From Chromatiaceae bacterium (GTDB lineage Bacteria > Pseudomonadota > Gammaproteobacteria > Chromatiales > Chromatiaceae): 7,436 bases of DNA. Shown here in pieces: positions 1-5,290 of this stretch. The position numbers were made by a program, and so were the translations under genes. The stretch lies in assembly GCA_016880695.1 (NCBI GenBank), contig JAEHCY010000147.1, positions 1-7,436 of the forward strand, in the 5' to 3' direction. How positions within the stretch are numbered: position 1 is the stretch's first letter; the number at the start of each line of letters is the position of its first letter. The notes under the pieces are model-generated. The model did no database searches. It was not told where the DNA came from and saw only the letters and a list, made by a program, of their open reading frames with translations.

Positions 1-19
1 CGACGGCGCCTTGCCGTCG
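1..19. terminator. Perfect 7-bp stem-loop at the window edge, possible terminator
   Basis: Positions 1-7 (CGACGGC) are the exact reverse complement of 13-19, with a 5-nt loop (GCCTT). On the plus strand the stem is followed by a T-containing stretch (tgtttctgtttgt, about 25-37), but no T-run directly abuts the stem. It could be the terminator of a plus-strand gene to the left of the window, or simply a GC-rich dyad. The left flank is not visible, so a longer stem or a minus-strand T-tract cannot be judged. Confidence 0.35.
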
Positions 20-352
20 CGGCCTGTTTCTGTTTGTGGGGTGCGGAAATCTGGCTCTTCAGCGGGTTGGCGGTGGGCTGGAGCAGGCCGGCCGCTTTGG
101 GCGCTCAGCGGTCGCCCCTCGTGCGGGGGATGGGGCGTGGATTTTGCGGAGAGGGCGTGAGGCCGCAGGTTGTCCACCGCGGCTGTGTGCGGGCGCGGTG
201 GCAGGTCATGGTCTATAGTTGAGTGCGGCTGTGGCGGGGATTCTGGCGTCGGGGGGGCGTCCGGAAGATCAGATCAGGATTCGACCCCACTTGCCTTTCG
301 CATCGGGGTCCTGTCTACAGCCCAGGTTAAAGTCGCTGGACAACGCTCGGGA
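20..352. other. Intergenic stretch without a recognisable gene
   Basis: About 330 bases in which I see no supported gene. Several short open frames exist (for example 34-222 and 170-547 on plus, 274-597 on minus), but their translations are rich in Arg, Gly, Ala and Ser, match no family I know and have no convincing ribosome binding site. The left two thirds (about 30-260) is conspicuously G-rich on the plus strand. No tRNA, rRNA, CRISPR repeat or insertion-sequence end was recognised. Confidence 0.5.
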
Positions 353-382
353 TTGCTTTGTTGTGCGGCCTCTCGCCATAAT
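353..382 (+). promoter_or_regulatory. Possible sigma70-type promoter
   Basis: TTGCTT (353-358) and CATAAT (377-382) are separated by 18 bases, matching the TTGACA/TATAAT consensus at 4 of 6 and 5 of 6 positions. Transcription would start near 389-391, at the base of the stem-loop at 388-419 and about 115 bases upstream of the small gene at 507. The -10 box lies inside a small dyad, CGCCAT-A-ATGGCG (374-386), which could be an operator. Such matches arise by chance, so this is only a candidate. Confidence 0.28.
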
Positions 383-387
383 GGCGG

Positions 388-419
388 GGACAGCGTCTCC
401 GCCTGGGAGATCGCTGTTC
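388..419. other. Strong stem-loop in the leader of the small plus-strand gene
   Basis: ACAGCG (390-395) pairs with CGCTGT (412-417) and TCTCC (396-400) pairs with GGAGA (406-410). The loop is GCCTG (401-405) and there is one bulged base, T411. The stem extends outward by a G389-T418 wobble and a G388-C419 pair, giving about 13 pairs. No T-run follows on either strand, so it does not look like a classical intrinsic terminator. It lies between the candidate promoter and the gene at 507, so it may be a structured 5' leader, an RNA-stabilising element or part of a small RNA. Confidence 0.45.
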
Positions 420-506
420 GGATCATCAAGCGCCTGAGTGGAACCGAAGAAGGCTGTCTGGGTCCGATCTTATCCTTAACCTCGAACCCCTCAAGTAGGA
501 TTGCCG

Positions 507-653
507 ATGCCAAAACCCAATTACGCCTACGAGAAACGCCAGCGTGAAGCCGCCAAGAAGGAGAAAAAGGCCGAGAAGCGCGAGCGCAAGACGCCAACCA
601 ACGAGACCGGCTCTAGCCCGGAGGATTCACCGGCGCCTCGGCCCGAGGCGTAG
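507..653 (+). CDS. Small, highly basic conserved-type hypothetical protein (48 aa)
   Basis: The frame opens with ATG at 507 and ends with TAG at 651. A good ribosome binding site, AGTAGGA (494-500), lies 6 bases upstream and fixes the start. The protein begins MPKPNYAYEKRQREAAKKEK. Residues 9-29 are a dense Lys/Arg/Glu stretch likely to form one charged helix, followed by a Pro/Ser/Glu-rich tail. There is no signal peptide, membrane segment or cysteine. From memory, short proteobacterial hypothetical proteins with a very similar MxKPNYxYEKRQ start exist; I know of no function for them. The basic helix would suit nucleic-acid or ribosome contact, which is speculation. It is convergent with the rnf operon and probably unrelated to it. 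Confidence 0.72.
   Translation: MPKPNYAYEKRQREAAKKEKKAEKRERKTPTNETGSSPEDSPAPRPEA
634..650. terminator. GC-rich dyad at the end of the small gene
   Basis: CGCCTCGG (634-641) and CCGAGGCG (643-650) are exact reverse complements around C642, so RNA from either strand can form at least a 6-bp GC-rich stem with a 5-nt loop. It abuts the TAG stop of the 48-aa gene. No T-run follows, so a role in ending transcription is doubtful. It may also be a by-product of Ala/Pro/Arg-rich coding sequence. Confidence 0.25.
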
Positions 654-732
654 GCCCTCATCTCGCCGCTTTCAGGTACCCCCAATCGCCGGCAAAGGCG
701 CTTGGCTCATTGAGTCTGTCGAAACCGCTGTT

Positions 733-751
733 GACCCCTTCATATGGGGCC
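733..751 (-). terminator. Weak stem-loop just past the rnf operon end
   Basis: On the minus strand GGCCCC (751-746) pairs with GGGGTC (738-733), including one G-U wobble, around a 7-nt loop (ATATGAA). It starts 8 bases after the stop of the last minus-strand gene, where a terminator is expected. It lacks a following T-run, so it would be an atypical terminator or an RNA 3'-end stabiliser. No better candidate was seen in the convergent gap 654-758. Confidence 0.25.
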
Positions 752-758
752 TATCGTA

Positions 759-935
759 TCAGCGGCTGTCGTGGTGAGATCGGTCCGATCCCCGCGAACA
801 GCCGCCGTCGCAATGGTCGCAGCGGTTCTCGAGGCTCGCCCCATCGGGGTCGGTCTTCCTGAGCCAGAGTTGAAAGGCGACCCAGGCGCCGCAGAGTACG
901 GCGAGTCCCAGGATCGCGAGCAGGTAACCCCCCAC
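759..935 (-). CDS. Small single-pass membrane protein with CxxCxxxC motif; possible Rnf maturation factor (NqrM-like role)
   Basis: This 58-aa frame starts with GTG at 935, 4 nt after the rnfA stop, and ends with TGA at 761-759. Residues 2-25 form one hydrophobic helix (GGYLLAILGLAVLC... with two Trp), then a basic LRK stop-transfer. A short polar tail carries RCDHCDGGC (C39, C42, C46); C15 lies in the membrane segment. The tail ends rich in Ser, His and Arg. Third codon positions are mostly G or C, as in neighbouring genes. The start lacks a clear Shine-Dalgarno, so translation probably depends on rnfA. Known: in Na+-NQR operons the small protein NqrM (one TM helix plus a Cys motif) is needed to assemble the Fe centre of NqrD/NqrE, the homologues of RnfE/RnfA. 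Inferred: this gene, placed directly after rnfE-rnfA, does the same for Rnf. It is not an obvious NqrM sequence homologue. Alternatives are a FeoB-associated-type Cys-rich protein or a spurious frame. Confidence 0.62.
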   Translation of the reverse strand: MGGYLLAILGLAVLCGAWVAFQLWLRKTDPDGASLENRCDHCDGGCSRGSDRSHHDSR

Positions 936-939
936 TGTG

Positions 940-1518
940 TTAAGTCGCGGTGAAGAGGCCGGAGAAGCCCATGAAGGCCATGGACAGGATGCTGGCGATG
1001 ATGAGACTCATGGCGGTACCGCGAATCAAGCGAGGTACAGGGGCCAGCTCCGTTTCCTGCCGCAGCCCGGCCATCAGCACCATGGCCAGGGTGAAGCCGA
1101 GGCCCGACCCCAGGGCATAGACCAAACCCTCTACCAGACCAAAGCCTTTTTTGGTAGCGAAGATCGCGACCGCGAGAACGGCGCAGTTGGTGGTGATGAG
1201 CGGCAGGTAGATCCCCAGTGCCCGGAACAGGACGGGGCTCGACTTCTTGATCACCATCTCGATGAACTGCACCATGCTGGCGATGACCACGATGAAGCTG
1301 ATCAGCCGCAGGTAGGGGGCGTGCTCCAGGACGAAGCTGTTTAGGAACCAGACGCAGAGGGCGGTGACGAGCATGACGAAGGAAGTGGCCATCCCCAGCC
1401 GGAAGGCGGTGTCTAGACGTTGAGTCACGCCCAAAAAGGGACACATCCCGAGAAAGTAGGCCAGGACAAAGTTGTTGATCAGCAGGGTGCTGACGAAGAT
1501 CCAGACGAGATCTTTCAT
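940..1518 (-). CDS. rnfA: RnfA, integral membrane subunit of the Rnf complex
   Basis: The 192-aa length matches the family (E. coli RsxA is 193). Six hydrophobic segments span the protein. Characteristic stretches are NNFVLAYFLGMCPFLGV near residues 15-31, SPVLFRALGIYLPLITTNC (94-112) and the C-terminal AFMGFSGL. Cys26 and Cys112 are in the two half-membrane helices whose equivalents in RnfA/NqrE help hold the intramembrane iron-sulfur centre shared with RnfE/NqrD. ATG at 1518 is chosen over an in-frame upstream start because it fits the family N-terminus. GGAGG (1533-1529) lies 10 bases upstream, and the ATG overlaps the rnfE stop as ATGA. In the complex it passes electrons across the membrane and is tied to Na+ or H+ translocation. 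The small Cys protein follows directly. Confidence 0.97.
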   Translation of the reverse strand: MKDLVWIFVSTLLINNFVLAYFLGMCPFLGVTQRLDTAFRLGMATSFVMLVTALCVWFLNSFVLEHAPYLRLISFIVVIASMVQFIEMVIKKSSPVLFRALGIYLPLITTNCAVLAVAIFATKKGFGLVEGLVYALGSGLGFTLAMVLMAGLRQETELAPVPRLIRGTAMSLIIASILSMAFMGFSGLFTAT

Positions 1519-2165
1519 TGGGCTTGTGCCTCCATCGCGTCGAGCCGTCGCACCAGGCGCTCCTTGCGCTCCTTCAACCAACTAAAAAACAGCAGCAGGA
1601 GCCCGAGGGTGAGGAAGCCGCCGGGCGGCAGGATCATGATGACCCAGGGCTCGAAGTGGGGGCCGAATAGGCTGAAGCCGAATAGGCTGCCTGCGCCCAG
1701 AATCTCCCGCACGCTCCCCAAGGCGGTCAGGGCAAACAGGAACCCGATGCCCATGCCGAGGGCGTCCAGCAACGCCAGTCGCACGGGATTGTGGGCCGCG
1801 AAAGCCTCTTGGCGGGCCATGATGATGCAGTTGACGACGATCAGCGCAATGAAGGGTCCCAGTGCCTCGTGCGCCTTCGGCAACAGGGCCTCCAGGCCGT
1901 AGTCGATGACGGTCACGAAGGTGGCGATGATGACCACGTAGGTGGCCATGCGCACCTGCTCTGGTATCCAGCGTTGGAGCGCGGAGACGAAAAAGCTCGA
2001 CCCCATCAGGACGAAACAGGTAGCCCCCCCCATGACGAGGGCGTTTTCCGCCGTATTGGTGACTGCCAGGGTGGGACACATGCCCAGCACCTGGACGAAC
2101 ACGGGATTTTGCCGCCACAGGCCCTTGATGAATTCCTGGTAGGGGTCTGGTTTGATTTTGGGCAT
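1515..2165 (-). CDS. rnfE: RnfE, integral membrane subunit of the Rnf complex
   Basis: The 216-aa protein starts MPKIKPDPYQEFIKGLWRQN, the usual short amphipathic lead of RnfE, and has about six membrane segments. Conserved pieces are QNPVFVQVLGMCPTLAVT (19-36), VNCIIMARQEAFA (111-123) and ILPPGGF (178-184). Cys30 and Cys113 match the Cys pair that, with the pair in RnfA, binds the intramembrane iron-sulfur centre. The C-terminus is a charged cytoplasmic helix (WLKERKERLVRRLD). ATG at 2165 begins 34 bases after the rnfG stop, with a weak AGG-type ribosome binding site about 9 bases upstream. An in-frame extension to 2276 would overlap rnfG and does not match the family. The gene ends in a 4-base ATGA overlap with rnfA. 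Residues 160-167 carry an imperfect SLFGF/SLFG repeat encoded by a 15-base tandem repeat. Confidence 0.97.
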   Translation of the reverse strand: MPKIKPDPYQEFIKGLWRQNPVFVQVLGMCPTLAVTNTAENALVMGGATCFVLMGSSFFVSALQRWIPEQVRMATYVVIIATFVTVIDYGLEALLPKAHEALGPFIALIVVNCIIMARQEAFAAHNPVRLALLDALGMGIGFLFALTALGSVREILGAGSLFGFSLFGPHFEPWVIMILPPGGFLTLGLLLLFFSWLKERKERLVRRLDAMEAQAQ

Positions 2166-2199
2166 AGTTAGTACCTGGTGCTTGGTGGCGCCGTTGGTT

Positions 2200-2877
2200 T
2201 CAGCGCTTCGTGCTCGTTGCGGTTGACTCTGCTCCAGAACCGGGCGCCGTTTCGAGCCGCGGCAGCCAGAGGGCATTGGCCGCGTTGACGATCTTCACCA
2301 CCGCCTTGGAAGAGATGGTGGCGCCGGTGATGGCGTCGATCTGGTTGGGGGCGGATTTCTTACCCTTTTTCACCGCCACGATCTCAGGGTCGACGGACAG
2401 GGAAGCGAAGTTGGCCACGAAACCGGCGTCTTTGACGATCTTGTCCCCCGACCCCGGGGTCTCGCGGCTTTCCAGGACCTGCATACCCACTATCTTGCGC
2501 CCCTCGGGGAGATAGCCGTACAGCAACCGGATGGTGTCCACGAAGCCCGGCCCGGCCCCCCGGATGGCGTAGCCGATCAGGCTTCCGTCTGCCGCGTAGC
2601 CGCCGAGGATCACCTCCTCGCCGTCCTGCTCCCGCTCCACGACGATCAGTCGCCCGTCCCGGTGGACCATCCGGCGCAGGCTGACGGCGCCCGGCAGGAC
2701 CTTCAAGACCGCCTGCTGGAGGATGAGGTCTCTGTGGGCAGTGATGGAGGCCAGGGTGGACTCGAACATCGTGACGATGATCAATCCGGACAGGAATCCG
2801 GCAAAGGCGAGGGTGGCGACCAGCCGAACGGAGCTTGGTTCGGCCACCTTGAGGATGGGCTGGGGTGCGTCTTTCAT
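2200..2877 (-). CDS. rnfG: RnfG, FMN-carrying subunit of the Rnf complex
   Basis: The 225-aa protein has a short cytoplasmic lead, one membrane helix (about residues 17-37) and an extracytoplasmic FMN-binding domain. The flavinylation motif is TGATISS at 184-190. Thr187 is the expected residue for the covalent phosphoester link to FMN, which ApbE-type flavin transferases install; no apbE is in the window. A second family signature, ESRETPGSGDKI, lies at 136-147. The tail (214-225) is Ser/Thr-rich and non-conserved. ATG at 2877 overlaps the rnfD stop as ATGA. No Shine-Dalgarno is evident, so translation is probably coupled to rnfD. The frame stays open far upstream inside rnfD (to 3705), but that part is only the shadow of rnfD. 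In the complex the subunit relays electrons on the outer face of the membrane. Confidence 0.96.
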   Translation of the reverse strand: MKDAPQPILKVAEPSSVRLVATLAFAGFLSGLIIVTMFESTLASITAHRDLILQQAVLKVLPGAVSLRRMVHRDGRLIVVEREQDGEEVILGGYAADGSLIGYAIRGAGPGFVDTIRLLYGYLPEGRKIVGMQVLESRETPGSGDKIVKDAGFVANFASLSVDPEIVAVKKGKKSAPNQIDAITGATISSKAVVKIVNAANALWLPRLETAPGSGAESTATSTKR

Positions 2878-3893
2878 TTTGTTTCGACGCCCGTACCGAA
2901 GACCCGCGGCTGGGTGTAACGGTCGATCAGGGGCGTGACCGCGTTCATCAGCAGGATGGCGTACATCACCCCCTCGGGAAAGCCGCCAAATACCCGGATC
3001 AGCACCACCAGCAGTCCGACCCCGGCAGCGAAGATCCAGGCGCCGCGCGGAGTGAGTGGAGAGGTTACCGGGTCGGTGGCCATGTAGAAGGTGCCGATCA
3101 GCAGGCCGCCGGAAAACACCGAGAACAGGGGCCCCGGATAGTGCGCCGCATCGACCAGGTACAGGATGGCGGTGAATAGGGCCACGGTGAGCAGGATGCC
3201 CGCCGGGAGGCGCCAGTCGATATCCCGCCGCAACAACAGATACACCCCGCCCACCAGCAACAACAGCCCACTGGTCTCGCCGATGCATCCAGCCGTATTC
3301 CCGACCATCAGATCGAAGAGGGAAGTGCTCTGGTTCTCGAACTTCATCAGCCCCAGCGGCGTGGCGGCACTCACCGCGTCGTATTGTGCCTGCATGAAGG
3401 GCGGGGCGAGGTTCGAGGAATAGACCTGGAAGAATGCCGCGCCGGACGCCGGGGCGCTCCAGGTGGTCATAGCATTGGGAAAGGTGCCGCTCAGGAAGGC
3501 ACGCCCCACCAGGGCCGGGTTGAACAGGTTGTATCCCAGACCGCCCCAGATCAGCTTGCCCAGGCCGATGGATACGGCCCCCCCGATGAAGGCGATCCAC
3601 AAGGGCACCGCGGGCGGTAGGGTCAGGCCAAGCAAGAGACCAGTGAGTAGGCCGCTGCCGTCCGCTAGGCGCCGCTTGCGGGTTTCCACTGGCGAAAAGG
3701 CCCACTCGGTGAGGACGGCCCCGGCGATGCTGGCCAGCAACACCAGGAGGGCACCCAGGCCGAAGAACCAGAGTCCGGCCAAGGTCGCCGGCACCAGGGC
3801 GTAGATCACCTCCCGCATGGCCTGGGCGGTGGTCATGGCCTGCTTGAGCAGGGGCGATGGCTGCACCAGTAGCCGGGGATCTTTTTGCTTCAC
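2874..3893 (-). CDS. rnfD: RnfD, FMN-carrying membrane subunit of the Rnf complex
   Basis: The 339-aa length is typical of RnfD/NqrB-type proteins. Multiple hydrophobic segments fill residues 30-110 and 200-325. Family hallmarks are DGSGLLTGLLLGLTLPP (78-94), GGLGYNLFNPALVGRAFL (117-134), TDPVTSPLTPRG (283-294) and the C-terminal MNAVTPLID. The flavinylation motif is VSAATPL (174-180), with Thr178 the likely covalent FMN site. The start is a GTG at 3893-3891. The following N-terminus (RLLVQPSP...) fits the family, so later Met codons (M20, M26) are less likely. No strong ribosome binding site precedes the GTG. A tiny ORF in the leader stops across it in a GTGA overlap, so coupled translation is possible. 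The gene ends in an ATGA overlap with rnfG. Confidence 0.96.
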   Translation of the reverse strand: MKQKDPRLLVQPSPLLKQAMTTAQAMREVIYALVPATLAGLWFFGLGALLVLLASIAGAVLTEWAFSPVETRKRRLADGSGLLTGLLLGLTLPPAVPLWIAFIGGAVSIGLGKLIWGGLGYNLFNPALVGRAFLSGTFPNAMTTWSAPASGAAFFQVYSSNLAPPFMQAQYDAVSAATPLGLMKFENQSTSLFDLMVGNTAGCIGETSGLLLLVGGVYLLLRRDIDWRLPAGILLTVALFTAILYLVDAAHYPGPLFSVFSGGLLIGTFYMATDPVTSPLTPRGAWIFAAGVGLLVVLIRVFGGFPEGVMYAILLMNAVTPLIDRYTQPRVFGTGVETK

Positions 3894-3952
3894 GTGGTTT
3901 TGCTCGCGTTCATTGGCGCTTATGGGCAGACAATCGCCCGGTACCGATTCAT
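3890..3952 (-). other. Two chained mini-ORFs bridging the rnfC-rnfD gap
   Basis: The first frame (3952-3920; MNRYRAIVCP, TAA stop) begins with an ATG that overlaps the TGA of rnfC as ATGA. The second (3913-3890; MNASKTT) begins 6 bases after that stop and ends in a TGA that overlaps the GTG start of rnfD as GTGA. Together they connect the rnfC stop to the rnfD start without a break of more than 6 bases. They could carry terminating ribosomes to the weakly initiated rnfD, or arise by chance. Neither peptide resembles anything known. Confidence 0.3.
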
Positions 3953-5289
3953 CCCTTGGCCTTCCTGTGCCACAGGCTGCTCTTGGCGCTGCGGATCAAC
4001 TGCACGATGGGGATCCCGGAGGGGCAGGAATAGGTGCAGGACCCGCACTCCACGCACTCCATCAGGTCGGCCCCCTTCATCTCGTCGTACAGGCGGGCCT
4101 TGGCCAGGCGGGCCAGCTTGGACGGGTTGAGGAAATAGGGACAGGCCTCCACGCAGCGGCCGCAGCGGATGCAGGGGTACTCCGCGGGGCGAGCGGCCTC
4201 CTTGGCGGTAAAAGCGAGCACCCCGGCGCTGATCTTGACGATGGGGGCGTCCAGGCTGGCGATAGGGGTGCCCATCATGGGGCCACCCATGATGACCTCC
4301 TTGGTGTCCGCCTTCAGCCCGCCGCAGAAGCGCAGCACCTCGCGTACTGGGGTGCCCAAGGGCACCACCAGATTGGCCGGATAGGTAACCCCTGGACCGG
4401 ACACGGTGACCCGCCGGTCGATGTAGGGCATGCCGTGGTCGAACCAATCGGCGATGGCGGCCAGGGTGCCGACGTTGTTCATGACGATTCCGAGCTCCAC
4501 CGAGCGCACACCCTTGGGGACCTCGATACCGAGCAAGGACTTGATCAGCATCTTGGAGTCGCCCTGCGGGTACTTCACGCGCAGGGGCACGACCCGGATC
4601 GGCCGATCGCGTCCGATGCGCTCGCGCAGGATCGCCACGGCGTCTGGTTTGTTGAGCTCGATGCCGATGATCGTCTCCTCCACCCCCAGCAGGGTGTGCA
4701 GGATCTCGATCCCCTTGAGGACGGCGTCCGGCTGCTCCACCATCACCCGGTGGTCGTTGGTCAGGAAAGGCTCGCATTCGGCGCCGTTGGCGATCAGGTA
4801 CTTGACCTTCACCCCCTCGCGCAGGGAGTACTTGACGTGGGCCGGCAGGGCGGCGCCGCCCAGGCCGACGATCCCCGCTCTCTGCACCTCGGCGCTCAGC
4901 TCGTCGAGGCTCAGCCGGTGCCAATCCGGTCGGGGGGCCGGATCCAGGCGCTGGGTGGCGAAGGGGTCAGCCTCGATCTCGATGGCCTGCTCGAAGTCCC
5001 CGCTCGGAGAGCGACGGTTGCCGATAGCGCGCACCCAACCGGTGATTGGGCTGTGCAGGCTGGTGGAGAAAAAGGCGGCGGGCTCGGCGATGAGCTGGCC
5101 GCGATGCACTCGCTCTCCCACCGCAACTACAGGCCTTGGCGGCGCGCCCAGGCTCTGGTTGAGGGGCAGCACGTAGCGGTCCATGAAGGGCATGCGCTGG
5201 GTGGGCAGCGCGGCCGTTCGCTCCTTGACCTCGGGGGGGTGGATACCGTGGGCGAAGCCGCGCTCGAGCAGGGAGCCAAAAGGAAACAT
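3949..5289 (-). CDS. rnfC: RnfC, NADH/FMN-type iron-sulfur subunit of the Rnf complex
   Basis: The 446-aa protein is the short form of the family, without the long Ala/Lys-rich tail of E. coli RsxC. Residues 1-110 are the N-terminal domain (GGIHPPE-like stretch near 14-21 and a lipoyl-like sandwich near 50-88). The Complex-I-51K-like nucleotide/flavin domain starts at 141 with GLGGAALPAHVK, followed by NGAECEPFLTNDHR (168-181). Two 4Fe-4S motifs follow: CIRCGRCVEACP (373-384) and CVECGSCTYSCP (412-423). The Gly-rich loop is off consensus (usually GGAxFPT; here GGAALPA). RnfC is the peripheral cytoplasmic subunit that exchanges electrons with NAD(H). ATG at 5289 is only one base after the stop of the NifJ-like gene, with at best a distant Shine-Dalgarno (AGGAT), which implies co-translation. 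Confidence 0.97.
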   Translation of the reverse strand: MFPFGSLLERGFAHGIHPPEVKERTAALPTQRMPFMDRYVLPLNQSLGAPPRPVVAVGERVHRGQLIAEPAAFFSTSLHSPITGWVRAIGNRRSPSGDFEQAIEIEADPFATQRLDPAPRPDWHRLSLDELSAEVQRAGIVGLGGAALPAHVKYSLREGVKVKYLIANGAECEPFLTNDHRVMVEQPDAVLKGIEILHTLLGVEETIIGIELNKPDAVAILRERIGRDRPIRVVPLRVKYPQGDSKMLIKSLLGIEVPKGVRSVELGIVMNNVGTLAAIADWFDHGMPYIDRRVTVSGPGVTYPANLVVPLGTPVREVLRFCGGLKADTKEVIMGGPMMGTPIASLDAPIVKISAGVLAFTAKEAARPAEYPCIRCGRCVEACPYFLNPSKLARLAKARLYDEMKGADLMECVECGSCTYSCPSGIPIVQLIRSAKSSLWHRKAKG

Positions 5290-5290
5290 A

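Noticed and set aside
274..597. 107-residue minus-strand open frame in the left region
   Set aside because: It is antisense to the 48-aa gene, has no ribosome binding site or family resemblance, and its Arg/Ser/Ala-rich content looks like a shadow.
778..790. Perfect dyad GATCGG-T-CCGATC as an operator
   Set aside because: It lies inside the end of the small Cys gene (Arg/Ser codons), with no promoter nearby. Short GC-rich dyads are frequent here.
759..939. Possible rnfB remnant after rnfA (position of rnfB in rnfCDGEAB operons)
   Set aside because: Both start with a membrane helix followed by Cys, so I considered a truncated RnfB. The small protein has only CxxCxxxC, lacks the RnfB N-terminal cluster pattern and has a proper stop, so a separate small protein fits better.
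740..1444. 234-residue minus-strand open frame overlapping rnfA and the small Cys gene
   Set aside because: It is a shifted frame of rnfA with low-complexity Arg/His/Thr/Pro content. The rnfA frame and the small membrane-protein frame explain the region better.
2166..2276. 37-residue N-terminal extension of RnfE
   Set aside because: It would overlap the end of rnfG, and its sequence is polar and unlike RnfE. The MPKIKPDPYQEF start matches the family.
2878..3705. Upstream extension of rnfG to a 501-residue protein
   Set aside because: The extension is the shadow of rnfD. RnfG proteins begin with a short lead and a TM helix, exactly as from the ATG at 2877, which also forms an ATGA overlap.
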